Notes: generated by a model from the sequence alone, not told the origin. A stretch of DNA of 64,000 nucleotides from Paenibacillus spongiae (GCF_024734895.1 NZ_CP091430.1:1900001-1964000); one strand, 5' to 3'; positions 44,304 through 52,920 are shown, counted from the stretch's first letter. A program made the numbers and translations.

Positions 44304-44585
44304 ATGGGAGATATTCGCCAACATTTTGATGATGAGTTCAAACGTCAAACCGTAAAGCACATGCAAGAAACAGGGAAATCCCCGTCTGAAGTTTCAAAGG
44401 AGCTGGATATCCCGGTAAGTACCATCCGCGCCTGGAGAAAGAAGTTTGCCGATACTGGGGAGAAGTCCCAGTTATTCGTCGACTACGAGCGTTTGAATAA
44501 ACTTGAACAAATGAATCGCGAGTTGCAAGAAGAGAATGAAATCCTAAAAAAGGCAATGCACTTCTTCACGAAAAACCGAGACTGA
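44304..44585 (+). CDS. IS3-family transposase OrfA
   Basis: 93 residues: an N-terminal helix-turn-helix (FDDEFKRQTVKHMQETGKS, then SEVSKELDIPVSTIRAWRKKF) and a C-terminal leucine-zipper-like coil (YERLNKLEQMNRELQEEN). OrfA binds the element ends and, alone, regulates transposition. Start ATG follows GAGGTG. A frameshift site near its 3' end (44546-44552) should produce the OrfAB fusion. Confidence 0.9.
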   Translation: MGDIRQHFDDEFKRQTVKHMQETGKSPSEVSKELDIPVSTIRAWRKKFADTGEKSQLFVDYERLNKLEQMNRELQEENEILKKAMHFFTKNRD

Positions 44586-45457
44586 TTTACTCATTTATTC
44601 ATAAACACCGCTTCCAGTTTCGTGTTGAGAAGATGTGCAGTGTCATGAATGTATCCCGAAGCGGTTATTACAAGTGGGTCACGCGAAAACCAAGCGAGCA
44701 GGAGAAACGCCGTCAGAAGCTGAAGAAACGCATCAGGCACCACTTCGATGGCTTCAAGCAACGTTATGGGAGCGATAAGATCGCTGAAAAGCTGCGCGAA
44801 GAAGGCTGGACAGTCTCCACCAAAACGGTGAGTCGTTACATGAAGGACATGGGACTTCGCTCGATTACAGTGAAGAAGCAAAAAGCAACAACGAACTCGA
44901 AGCACAACATGGCGGTGTTTGAAAACGTGCTGAATCGTGCGTTTAAACCGGATGCACCCAATCGAGTTTGGGTAGCCGACATCACCTACATTGCCACGCG
45001 GCAAGGCTGGGTATATCTAGCGAGTATTATGGATCTTTACTCTCGCAAGATCGTGGGCTGGTCACTTGGCGAACGCATGACCAAGGAGCTGGTGCTAGAC
45101 GCCTTTGACAAGGCTGTCTTACATCGAAAGCCGCCGAAAGGGTTAATCCACCACTCGGACCGAGGTTCACAGTATGCCTCGACGGAATACTGCGAGCGAC
45201 TGGCGGCGAATGAGATGATTGGAAGCATGAGTCGAAAAGGAAATTGTTACGATAACGCCTGCATCGAGGCCTTTCACAGTGTCCTTAAGAAAGAACTCAT
45301 CTACCAAACCACCTTCAAGACCCGCAAGCAAGCATACGATGCGATTTACGAGTACATTGAACTCGAGTACAACCGTATCCGGATCCATTCGTCCATTCAC
45401 TACCTGACCCCGCATCAGTCCGAGAAAAGGTACTATGAGCAACTCCAGATCGCTTAA
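44546..45457 (+). CDS. IS3-family transposase OrfB (DDE), made by -1 frameshift
   Basis: The frame is open from the A AAA AAG slippery site (44546-44552), correctly phased for a -1 shift from orfA, and reads KGNALLHEKPRLIYSFIHKHR into the first ATG at 44633. The rve DDE core is intact: VWVADITYI (first Asp), HHSDRGSQY (second Asp) and DNACIEAFHSVLKKE (Glu). No stops, so the element looks functional. The start given is the slip site, not a start codon. Confidence 0.88.
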   Translation, partial: KKGNALLHEKPRLIYSFIHKHRFQFRVEKMCSVMNVSRSGYYKWVTRKPSEQEKRRQKLKKRIRHHFDGFKQRYGSDKIAEKLREEGWTVSTKTVSRYMKDMGLRSITVKKQKATTNSKHNMAVFENVLNRAFKPDAPNRVWVADITYIATRQGWVYLASIMDLYSRKIVGWSLGERMTKELVLDAFDKAVLHRKPPKGLIHHSDRGSQYASTEYCERLAANEMIGSMSRKGNCYDNACIEAFHSVLKKELIYQTTFKTRKQAYDAIYEYIELEYNRIRIHSSIHYLTPHQSEKRYYEQLQIA

Positions 45458-45517
45458 AAACTGTGTCCACTTTCTTGACAGAGATACAGGAAGACGGTGC
45501 GCTCAGCCAAAAGGAAG

Positions 45518-45596
45518 CTGTAAGACCGAAAAACGGCGTTACAGCAGGTGTCGCAGGTGTTGAATCGGTCTGTAAGTCCGTTTTTCGGACTTACAG
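45518..45596. repeat. Two 27-bp palindromic repeats (family 2)
   Basis: 45518-45544 (inverted orientation) and 45570-45596, spacing 52 bases. The second is a perfect palindrome: 11-base arms CTGTAAGTCCG/CGGACTTACAG around TTTTT. They continue the cluster interrupted by the IS element. Confidence 0.85.
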
Positions 45597-45603
45597 CAGC
45601 GGA

Positions 45604-45649
45604 ACACGAAAAAACCGACCATCATATCAGATGGTCGGTTTTTTCGTGT
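45604..45649. terminator. Strong terminator after nagA
   Basis: Perfect 20-base arms (45604-45623 and 45630-45649) with A-run and T-run inside the stem, so it can stop transcription from both sides. It follows nagA on the minus strand. Confidence 0.88.
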
Positions 45650-45662
45650 GCATGGTTAATAT

Positions 45663-46856
45663 TTATTGGGAAACGCTGCGTCCCTTAACCCAGGTCGTAA
45701 CAATGTGGTGCGTGTCGTCCGTCAATACGAGATCCGCTTGCTTCCCTACGGCAATGCTCCCGATCTGATTCTCCATGCCGAGTACCTTCGCAGGGTTGCC
45801 GCTGGCACAACGGCTTACTTCCGTGACGGAGAGGTCGGTATGCTTCAGCATAAACCGGAAAGCTTCGATCATCGTTAACGTACTGCCTGCAAGCGAGCCG
45901 CCCTCCACGAGACGAGCAACGCCATCCTTAACGCTGACTTCCAGACCGCCGAGTCCGTATTGCCCGTCGCCAAGACCGGCCGCAGACATCGCATCGGTGA
46001 TCAAGACGAGCTTGTCTGACGGCTTTGTGCGCGAGAGCAGCTTGACTGCAGCGGGGTGGGCATGATGGCCGTCAGCGATGATTTCGGCGCTGATGGCGTC
46101 TTCCGTCATGACGGCACCCAGCGTACCCGGCTTACGGTGATGAAGTCCCGTCATGGCGTTATACGTATGAACGGCGTGGCGAAGACCGTGCTGTACGGCA
46201 GTCACGACATCGTCGTACGAAGCATCCGTATGGCCTAAGGCCGGTACGATACCATTGGCGGACAGCCATTCGATAACGTTCAGCGCTCCGTCCCGTTCGG
46301 GTGCGAGCGTCATCATTTTGATTAAGGAAGGCCACTGCGCAGCCCATGGTTTCAGCCAATCGGTTTGCGGCGGGGTAATAAAGGCCGGATTTTGCGCGCC
46401 GGGCCATTTTTCGCTAATGAAGGGACCTTCCAGATGAACGCCGATCAGCTCCGCATACGGCATGTCGCGCTTGCGGTAGGCATCCGTCGCTTCAAGAACG
46501 GCTTGAATGGCGTCATGCGATGCGGTTACGGTTGTAGCGAGCATCGCTGTCGTGCCGTTCGCAGCGTGATATTTCGTGATAACATCGAAAGCATCGCTGC
46601 TGGCGTCCATAAAGTCGCTGCCGTATCCTCCATGTACATGGATATCGATGAAGCCCGGCAGCAGCCAGCCTTCCTTGCCATCCACATAAGGAACGCCGCT
46701 ATCTGCAGCGGCCTGCTTGCCGGTCTGATCCGCATTCGATTCCGTGGAACGGATATCGGCTATAAGGCCGTTCTTAACGTCTACTTCTCCCCAAAACCAT
46801 TGATCTTCAGCAACAATACGGACGTTGCCGATACGTAAGCTACGTGCGTCTGCCAT
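45663..46856 (-). CDS. nagA: N-acetylglucosamine-6-phosphate deacetylase
   Basis: 397 residues of the amidohydrolase fold. Metal-site motifs FIDIHVHGGYGSDFMD, LEGPFIS, GHTDASYDD, HTYNAMTGLHHR and VLITDAMSAAGLGDG are intact. It removes acetate from GlcNAc-6-P to give GlcN-6-P, the substrate of NagB. ATG 46856 overlaps the nagB stop (TAATG) and has GGGAGG upstream inside nagB; the longer frame to 46931 overlaps nagB fully. Confidence 0.94.
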   Translation of the reverse strand: MADARSLRIGNVRIVAEDQWFWGEVDVKNGLIADIRSTESNADQTGKQAAADSGVPYVDGKEGWLLPGFIDIHVHGGYGSDFMDASSDAFDVITKYHAANGTTAMLATTVTASHDAIQAVLEATDAYRKRDMPYAELIGVHLEGPFISEKWPGAQNPAFITPPQTDWLKPWAAQWPSLIKMMTLAPERDGALNVIEWLSANGIVPALGHTDASYDDVVTAVQHGLRHAVHTYNAMTGLHHRKPGTLGAVMTEDAISAEIIADGHHAHPAAVKLLSRTKPSDKLVLITDAMSAAGLGDGQYGLGGLEVSVKDGVARLVEGGSLAGSTLTMIEAFRFMLKHTDLSVTEVSRCASGNPAKVLGMENQIGSIAVGKQADLVLTDDTHHIVTTWVKGRSVSQ

Positions 46857-47578
46857 TAAACATACCTCCCTGCTTCTCGATCGAGCAGGACGAGCACATT
46901 CGCATGCGTTTGCAGCAGCGAAGCGGGACAATCTGTCGTAATCGGGCCCGTTAACGCTTGCTTCATAATATCCGCTTTATCGGCGCCTTTGCCGACGAGC
47001 ATGATCGTTCTCGCCTTTAAAATCGAGCCAACTCCCATTGTTATGGCCTGCTTGGGCACTTCATCCATGGATGCAAAGAAACGGGCGTTTGCCTCGAGTG
47101 TCTCCCGTTTCAACTCGACAACATGGGTTCCGCCGTGAAGCGTTCTGTCCGGCTCGTTAAAACCGATATGGCCGTTATGACCGATGCCGAGCAGCTGCAC
47201 GTCGATTGGCTGAGCGGCCAGCATGGCATCGTAGCGGCTGCATTCCGCCGCCAGATCGGCCGCCATTCCGTTTGGCAGAAAGGCGCGGTTATCCGGCAGA
47301 TCGATATGGCCGAACAGATGCCGGTTCATAAAATAGGCGTAGCTTTGCTCGTTCTGCGGTTGAAGACCGACATACTCATCCAAATTAAACGTCGTAATTT
47401 GTGCGAATGATACTTCTCCGCCTCGATATCTCTCTACCATTTTTTCATAAATTCCGATCGGTGTCGAGCCTGTCGCCAAACCGAGTGTCGCCGTTGGCTT
47501 CGTCTGAATGATATAGATAAAATATTGCGCCGCGTAGGAGTCTAGTTCCTCCCGGCTGTCGAACTTGCGGATAATCAT
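46856..47578 (-). CDS. nagB: Glucosamine-6-phosphate deaminase
   Basis: 240 residues. GLATGSTPIGIYEKMVE, TTFNLDEYVGL, LLGIGHNGHIGFNEP (catalytic region) and the VGSILKARTIMLVGKGADKADI cut as VGSILKARTIMLVGKG. It converts GlcN-6-P to fructose-6-P and ammonia. ATG 47578 is 7 bases after an AGGAGG that is the last part of a family 1 repeat. First gene of the nagBA operon. Confidence 0.95.
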   Translation of the reverse strand: MIIRKFDSREELDSYAAQYFIYIIQTKPTATLGLATGSTPIGIYEKMVERYRGGEVSFAQITTFNLDEYVGLQPQNEQSYAYFMNRHLFGHIDLPDNRAFLPNGMAADLAAECSRYDAMLAAQPIDVQLLGIGHNGHIGFNEPDRTLHGGTHVVELKRETLEANARFFASMDEVPKQAITMGVGSILKARTIMLVGKGADKADIMKQALTGPITTDCPASLLQTHANVLVLLDREAGRYV

Positions 47579-47585
47579 GAGGCCA

Positions 47586-47653
47586 CCTCCTAAAAGTTTT
47601 GTGAAGCACTGCTTCTCGAAAAATCATCTCAGCAAAACTGGCATCGGAAGCAT
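47586..47653 (-). repeat. SD-carrying dispersed repeat (family 1, copy d)
   Basis: Minus strand: AATGCTTCCGATGCCAGTTTTGC ... CAAAACTTTTAGGAGG shortened; arms AGTTTTG (47639-47633) and CAAAACT (47601-47595). The AGGAGG (47591-47586) is the ribosome binding site of nagB. A more diverged unit continues to about 47700. Confidence 0.78.
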
Positions 47654-47762
47654 TCGCTTCAATAGGTGAAGCACAGCTGCCAGATTGGCATCGGAAGGAT
47701 CAACTTAATTAGTGAAATAGGCGTGCAAAACAATGCAATTTTTGAAACTGTCCATTACTTTC

Positions 47763-47824
47763 ATTCTAAAGGAAACGGGATGATTAAACAATAAAAATGA
47801 TTGCATAGTTCAATAAAATGATTG
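47763..47824 (-). promoter_or_regulatory. Candidate nagBA promoter with two direct repeats
   Basis: Minus strand: TTGTTT (47791-47786), 17-base spacer, TAGAAT (47768-47763). CAATAAAAATGATTG (47789-47803) and CAATAAAATGATTG (47811-47824) are direct repeats 22 bases apart, overlapping and upstream of the -35 region, a plausible regulator site. No NagR/YvoA-type palindrome was seen. Confidence 0.45.
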
Positions 47825-47890
47825 TTAAAATCAAAAAATAGTTTAATGTTCTGCAGATAATTGTCTGATATAACGATAAGCTAAATGGAG

Positions 47891-48276
47891 TTTATAGAAC
47901 ATTGCCCTAAATGTATAATGCTTGTATAAAGCAGCCAACGTATGAGGATGCAGGAATCAAACGAGCGGGAACCAAAATCATAAGGTTAGCGCAGCGTCCT
48001 GTTAAACAGCTGCGGTTCGCAAGCTGCATGCGCTTCCTTTTTCCGTCAAGTATTCATTTTTTACTGGCAGACAGATAATTTGACGATTATGTGAAGCCGA
48101 AACGGTTATGCCCCGGTGTTCGTAATGTGATCCGTATGGGCAATAATCGATTTGTTCGGAAACGTGTACGGATGAGGCTGCAGCGGTAGTGAGGCTGCAG
48201 GATAAGACAGCTCGATGAATAGCACTCATGAAACGGATTCGGCGCACTTATTTACTACAACTTGGGGGAAACGTAA
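47891..48276 (+). promoter_or_regulatory. Candidate promoter and long leader of fni
   Basis: TTTATA (47891-47896), 17-base spacer, TATAAT (47914-47919). If real, a leader of about 350 bases precedes fni. It contains GAGGCTGCAG twice (48174 and 48191) and a hairpin-prone stretch near 48005-48030. I recognise no riboswitch or ORF in it. Confidence 0.4.
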
Positions 48277-49341
48277 ATGACGGACCATGTTACACCAGAG
48301 CAGCACAGCCAGACGGCAAAACGGAAAGGAGAGCATATTCGTATTTGTTTGGAGGAGGAGGTCCGGGGAAGCGGGATAGATTCCGGTTTTAACGGCTATC
48401 GCTTCCGTCATCGGGCTCTGCCGGAAATCGCGTTCGATGAGATCGATATAAGCACGCGCTTTCTGGGCAAAAGAATGCGAACGCCGCTGCTAATCAGCTC
48501 GATGACTGGCGGTACGGAAGAGGCATTTGCCATCAATCTCCGGCTTGCAGAGGCGGCGGAGGCGCGCGGCTGGGCGATGGGGCTCGGGTCGATGCGCGCA
48601 GCGATCGAGAAGGAGGAGCTCGCCCCGACCTTCCGGATTAGAGCCGCGGCTCCCACGATCCCGGTCATAGCCAATCTGGGGGCGGTGCAGCTGAACTATG
48701 GCTACGGCGTCGATCAATGTTGCCGGGCCGTGGAGTTGGCCGAGGCGGATGCGCTCGTTCTTCATCTGAACAGCCTGCAGGAGGTGTTCCAGCCGGAGGG
48801 CGATACGAATTTCCGCGGTCTACTCGCCAGAATTGCCGATGTATGCGCACAGGTCGGCGTTCCTGTCGGAGTGAAAGAGGTTGGATGGGGCATCGACTCC
48901 GAAGCAGCTGCAGCGCTGACGGAAGCCGGCGTATCCTTCATCGACGTTGCGGGCGCGGGAGGCACGTCATGGAGCCAGGTGGAGAAATTCCGGTCACGGG
49001 ATCCGCTGCTCGCATCGGCAGCCGAAGCATTCGCGAGCTGGGGAACGCCGACAGCGGAATGTGTGAGCGATGTTCGAGCAGCGCTGCCGGATGCCTGCAT
49101 AATTGCTAGCGGCGGACTGCAAAGCGGTGTTGACGCTGCCAAAGCCATTGCACTCGGTGCCGACCTGGCCGGATACGGAAGAAGCCTGCTTGCCGGCGCC
49201 GCTGGCGGCCCGAACGTGCAGGCCGATGCGCTGCATACGACGCTGGAACGGATCGAGCTGGAGCTGCGCGCCGCCATGTTCGGTGTCGGAGCAGGAACGC
49301 TCGATGCTCTTCGCAGCTGCGGCCGCTTGATGAAACTGTAG
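48277..49341 (+). CDS. fni: Type 2 isopentenyl-diphosphate delta-isomerase
   Basis: 354 residues of the FMN-dependent type. RKGEHIRICLEEEVRGSGI at the start, TPLLISSMTGGTEEA, GSMRAAIE, NLGAVQLNYGYG, HLNSLQEVFQPEGDTNF, GVKEVGWGI, DVAGAGGTSW and the phosphate-binding ASGGLQSGVDAAKAIALGAD region are all present. It interconverts IPP and DMAPP for isoprenoid synthesis and needs reduced flavin. ATG has GGGGG 8 bases upstream. Confidence 0.95.
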   Translation: MTDHVTPEQHSQTAKRKGEHIRICLEEEVRGSGIDSGFNGYRFRHRALPEIAFDEIDISTRFLGKRMRTPLLISSMTGGTEEAFAINLRLAEAAEARGWAMGLGSMRAAIEKEELAPTFRIRAAAPTIPVIANLGAVQLNYGYGVDQCCRAVELAEADALVLHLNSLQEVFQPEGDTNFRGLLARIADVCAQVGVPVGVKEVGWGIDSEAAAALTEAGVSFIDVAGAGGTSWSQVEKFRSRDPLLASAAEAFASWGTPTAECVSDVRAALPDACIIASGGLQSGVDAAKAIALGADLAGYGRSLLAGAAGGPNVQADALHTTLERIELELRAAMFGVGAGTLDALRSCGRLMKL

Positions 49342-49366
49342 GGTTATTACAGGTAAGTATGAAGCA

Positions 49367-49410
49367 AACAAGCCCAATGCTCACATTGTCCGTGGCATTG
49401 GGCTTGTTTT
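49367..49410. terminator. Terminator after fni
   Basis: AACAAGCCCAATGC (49367-49380) pairs with GCATTGGGCTTGTT (49395-49408), then TT. It lies between convergent fni and the transporter gene. Confidence 0.85.
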
Positions 49411-49466
49411 GTCGGTGTGAAGGTGAGATACGTATGCAGCGAAGACCGTTTCCTCCGGTCAGGATA

Positions 49467-50747
49467 CTAGACCAGATATCTTAAATAAATATAGACGCTA
49501 GAAATCGCTACGGAAAGCAGCATAAGCGGAAATCCGTATTTTAAATAGGTGACGAACCGGATTGGATAGCCTTCCTTGCTGGCCATGCCGGCTACGATCA
49601 GATTGGCGCTCGCCCCGATCAAGGAGCCGTTGCCGCCGAGACATGCCCCCAGCGCCAAGCTCCACCAGAGCGGCTCCAGATTGGAGAGCCCCATGTTGCC
49701 CATCTCTTGAATCAGCGGAATCATCGTGGCTACGAAGGGAATGTTGTCCAAGAACGCAGAAGCGATGGCGCTAAGCCATAGAATGAGCATAGATGCCGCA
49801 ACAAGCTCGCCTCCTGTCAGTTCCATAGCCTTCTCGGCCAGCTCCGCGATTACCCCGGTCTCGACAAGGCCGGATACGAGAGCGAAGAGGCCGACGAAGA
49901 AGAAGATGGTCGCCCACTCGACTCGGGACAAGGCCTCTTCCATCATATGCTCGCCTGTGAGCAGAAGCAGCAGGAAGGCGCCGGCTAGCGCGACGGTAGC
50001 GGATTCAAGGTGGAGCGTCTGATGCAGGAAGAATCCGATGATGGTCAAGCCGAGGACGGACAGACTCTTGCGAAGCAGCTTCGGATCGGAGATCAGCTCT
50101 TTCTCGTTGATATCCATAATGCCGCGCTTAAGCTCGTCTCTCGTCTGGATTCCTTTGCGGAAGAGCAGGATGAACAGCGGGATAAAGACGATCATAATGA
50201 TCGCGGCAACGGGTGCAAGATGAATAATGAAATCCATGAAGCCTAATTCCTCGACCGCGCTGCCGATCATGATGTTGGGCGGATCCCCGATCAGGGTAGC
50301 CGTACCGCCAATATTGGCCGCCATGATCTGTGTCAGCAGGAATGGAAGCGGATTGATTTGGAGCGCCCTTGTTATGCTGAAGGTGACGGGCACCATGAGC
50401 AGAACGGTCGTTACATTGTCCAGAAAGGCGGAGCCGAAGGCGGTAATAAGCGCCAGGGAAACGAGGATCCGGACCGGACTCCCGTTAGCCTTCTTGGCGG
50501 CTCGGACGGCGATGTATTTGAAGAGACCGGTATCGGCCGTAATGCTGACGATGATCATCATTCCGATCAGCAGGCCAAGCGTATTGAAATCGATGTGATG
50601 AAGGGCCGTTTCCTGATCGACGATTCCGAATCCGATCATCAGGATCCCGCCCAGCATGGCGACAATGGTGCGATGGATTTTCTCCGCAATAATGAATCCA
50701 TAGGTTAGTAGAAAAATACCGATTGCCCAAATCGCTTGTTGTTCCAT
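49467..50747 (-). CDS. ArsB/NhaD (ion transporter) superfamily permease
   Basis: 426 residues with about eleven hydrophobic segments in two halves. Each half has an FLDN motif (GSAFLDNVTT, ASAFLDNIPF), and GGTATLIGDPPNIMIG and GGNGSLIGASANLIVAG repeat the hairpin-loop motif. This fits Na/H antiporter NhaD-like, arsenite or citrate-type carriers; the substrate cannot be told. ATG 50747 follows GGAGG. A 17-spaced promoter and a leader hairpin precede it. Confidence 0.87.
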   Translation of the reverse strand: MEQQAIWAIGIFLLTYGFIIAEKIHRTIVAMLGGILMIGFGIVDQETALHHIDFNTLGLLIGMMIIVSITADTGLFKYIAVRAAKKANGSPVRILVSLALITAFGSAFLDNVTTVLLMVPVTFSITRALQINPLPFLLTQIMAANIGGTATLIGDPPNIMIGSAVEELGFMDFIIHLAPVAAIIMIVFIPLFILLFRKGIQTRDELKRGIMDINEKELISDPKLLRKSLSVLGLTIIGFFLHQTLHLESATVALAGAFLLLLLTGEHMMEEALSRVEWATIFFFVGLFALVSGLVETGVIAELAEKAMELTGGELVAASMLILWLSAIASAFLDNIPFVATMIPLIQEMGNMGLSNLEPLWWSLALGACLGGNGSLIGASANLIVAGMASKEGYPIRFVTYLKYGFPLMLLSVAISSVYIYLRYLV

Positions 50748-50864
50748 AAAGACCTCCGATAGTTTTTTTGGGGGCTACGGTTCCTTGGAAGCGGTCATCA
50801 TAGGTAACGCGCAGGAGGAAGCATAGACATAGGTATTGAACGACAATGGGTGAGCATAGCAAGA

Positions 50865-50889
50865 AGGAGCCTGTACGTGACAGGCTCCT
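50865..50889 (-). other. Leader hairpin of the ion transporter gene
   Basis: AGGAGCCTGT / ACAGGCTCCT, 10-base arms with a 5-base loop, about 40 bases after the promoter. On the minus strand it is followed by TCTTGC, not a real T-run. The remaining leader (to 50748) is about 115 bases and unassigned. The same gap holds nothing recognisable for the plus-strand methyltransferase gene. Confidence 0.5.
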
Positions 50890-50926
50890 CCAGTACCAAG
50901 CTTATTCGATTCAACACATTAGCGAT

Positions 50927-50955
50927 AGTATACTTCGTTTTTCAGCATGTGTAAA
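50927..50955 (-). promoter_or_regulatory. Sigma-A promoter of the ion transporter gene
   Basis: Minus strand: TTTACA (50955-50950), 17-base spacer, TATACT (50932-50927). About 170 bases of leader precede the start codon. Confidence 0.6.
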
Positions 50956-51157
50956 GAGAATTAATGGAAGGGTATTCCGCTAGCGAATCAACCCCGAGCT
51001 TACGATATTGAGTTGAATTTAAGGCTGGGGATAGAGATCCTGCGGCGGACGCTATGAAAAATATCCCACCCAAAGCCGTCTTTGCCATTTCAGCCGGCGG
51101 TGCAGTACAATGGTCAAGGAGGTTTTATTTCTATTATTTTTTGCCGGAGGTACATTC

Positions 51158-51901
51158 ATGTTGGATTGGTACAAGCGGAGCTTCGGCTCTGATTATATGA
51201 TTGTGTACAGGCACCGGAACTGGGAACAGGCCGCGCGCGAGGTGCAGCAAATGGCGGGATGGCTGGACCTGCCCGCAGATGTGCAGGTGCTGGACATTGG
51301 ATGCGGGATGGGCCGCCACGCGCTTGCGCTGGCCGAGATGGGATTCAAGGTGACGGGCATTGATCTGTCCGAGGCGCTTCTGCATGAAGCGCGCGCCCAT
51401 AACCGCGGTGGACAAGTCGAGCTCGTTCATGGCGATATGCGCCAGCTGCCGTTCGAGTCGGGACGGTTCCAAGCGACTCTAAATCTGTTTACGTCTTTTG
51501 GTTATTTCGCTGAAGAGCGGGATAACCTTGCAGTACTAAAGGAGATCCGGCGCGTGCTGGATGACGACGGCCAATACTTGATCGATTTTCTGAACCCGGT
51601 CTATACCAAGCGGCATCTCGTGCCTCACTCAGAACGTACGGACGAGGAAACAGGGCTACATATCGATGAGCGGCGCATGATAGAAGACGGCGCGGTCGTT
51701 AAGCGGATATCCATCGGACAACCGGGGGGCGACAAACGCCATTATGAGGAAAGGGTCCGGCTGTATACGCTCGATTGGTTCGGGAAGGTATTGGATGAGG
51801 CCGGTCTGACGCTTGAGCGCGTATATGGCGATTACGACGGGAGCTCGTATTCGGAGACGGAATCGAAGCGGATGATCATGATAGGGAGGATATCCCGTTG
51901 A
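51158..51901 (+). CDS. SAM-dependent methyltransferase, class I
   Basis: 247 residues. SAM-binding motif I VLDIGCGMGRHALALAEMG (about residues 45-63), acidic end of strand 2 GIDLSEALL, GDMRQLPFESG, then LNLFTSFGYF. The target is unknown; small-molecule type by fold. ATG 51158 has GGAGG upstream. Its TGA stop overlaps the TTG start of the next gene (TTGA), so the two are translated together. Confidence 0.87.
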   Translation: MLDWYKRSFGSDYMIVYRHRNWEQAAREVQQMAGWLDLPADVQVLDIGCGMGRHALALAEMGFKVTGIDLSEALLHEARAHNRGGQVELVHGDMRQLPFESGRFQATLNLFTSFGYFAEERDNLAVLKEIRRVLDDDGQYLIDFLNPVYTKRHLVPHSERTDEETGLHIDERRMIEDGAVVKRISIGQPGGDKRHYEERVRLYTLDWFGKVLDEAGLTLERVYGDYDGSSYSETESKRMIMIGRISR

Positions 51902-52902
51902 CCGGTAACGAACAAGATAAGATGTCTGCGGTGAAGGAATGGCCGGGCGGCATTCTCCAGGTGAAAGTGCCGCTCCCCTTCTCTCTGAAATGGGTGAACA
52001 GTTATTTAATCGAAGACGATGAAGGCTATACGCTGCTTGATCCCGGTCTTCATACGCCTGAAGCGGTGAAGCTGTGGACGCAGACACTGGGAGAGAAGGG
52101 AATCGGCTTCGACGGCGTGCACACGATACTTCTCACCCACCAGCATCCGGATCATTACGGTCTTGCAGGCTGGTTTCAGCAGCGCAGTGGCGCTTCGGTG
52201 TATATGTCTTCGCAGTCTCACGAGTATGCGGTTCGTTTATGGGGGGAGGAGCGGTCGTTTGCGGCCGATTTGACGGCGCTCTATGCGCGGCATGGAATGC
52301 CGGAGCCGCTTCTGACGGACATGGTAAGCCATCTGGAGGAATTTGTCGTCCGCGTATCCCCGCAGCCCAACGTTACGTACCTGGAAGCGGGTTCGTTCGT
52401 GCAAATCGGCGGTACGGAGTGGCAGACGATCCATACGCCGGGCCATGCTCGGGGGCATCTTTGTTTGTATGCGCCTGAGCGGCGCTTGATGATTTGCGGA
52501 GATCAAGTGCTGCCCGACATCACGCCGAACATTAGCCTCGTTCCGGGGGAGGACGAGGATCCGCTGCAGCGCTTCATCGACAGCCTGGGCGAGCTGCGGA
52601 AGTACAAGGTGGAGTTGGCTTTCCCCGGGCATCGCAACCCGTTTACGGATTTCCAGGGACGGATCGATGAGCTGCTGGCGCATCACGGCCGGAGGCTTCA
52701 TTCAATCCGAGAGATGCTGGCTGATCAGCGTTATACGGGATATGAGATGTGCGAGCTGCTGTTCGGAGCGCGAATTAGCGGCAATACGCATAATTTGCGG
52801 TTTGCCATGTCGGAGACGCTGGCCCATCTGGTTCATCTGGAACGCCAAGGCCAGATCGCGGGCGAGCTTCGTGGCGGGGTTATTTCATACGGCATTGAAT
52901 AA
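51898..52902 (+). CDS. Metallo-beta-lactamase-fold hydrolase
   Basis: 334 residues. The MBL motif THQHPDHYGLAG (HxHxDH) is present, followed by IHTPGHARGHLCLY and ICGDQVLPDITPN, with PGHRNPF late; the C-terminal 80 residues are helical and winged-helix-like. It may be a thioesterase, glyoxalase or similar hydrolase. TTG 51898 has AGGGAGGA upstream. Coupled to the methyltransferase gene. Confidence 0.86.
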   Translation: MTGNEQDKMSAVKEWPGGILQVKVPLPFSLKWVNSYLIEDDEGYTLLDPGLHTPEAVKLWTQTLGEKGIGFDGVHTILLTHQHPDHYGLAGWFQQRSGASVYMSSQSHEYAVRLWGEERSFAADLTALYARHGMPEPLLTDMVSHLEEFVVRVSPQPNVTYLEAGSFVQIGGTEWQTIHTPGHARGHLCLYAPERRLMICGDQVLPDITPNISLVPGEDEDPLQRFIDSLGELRKYKVELAFPGHRNPFTDFQGRIDELLAHHGRRLHSIREMLADQRYTGYEMCELLFGARISGNTHNLRFAMSETLAHLVHLERQGQIAGELRGGVISYGIE

Positions 52903-52920
52903 TTTGGGAACGGGAAACGC

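Larger units (their letters stand above)
44236..45477 (+). mobile_element. IS3-family insertion sequence
   Basis: Inverted ends CTAGAAAGTGGACACA (44236-44251) and TGTGTCCACTTTCTTG (45462-45477) differ at one position. Inside are orfA and orfB in -1 relative frame. The element lies inside a family 2 repeat cluster. A CAG is found on both sides if the ends are extended a few bases (44228-44230 and 45479-45481), so a 3-base target duplication is possible, but exact boundaries are not certain. Confidence 0.88.

Noticed and set aside
44090-45596. CRISPR array
   Set aside because: Repeats are imperfect palindromes in mixed orientation, also found singly elsewhere; spacers are only about 21-25 bases, and no cas gene is present.
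50748-50960. Mg (M-box), Mn (yybP-ykoY) or c-di-AMP (ydaO) riboswitch before the ion transporter
   Set aside because: I compared the leader by eye with remembered conserved blocks and found no ordered match; only a simple hairpin is supported.
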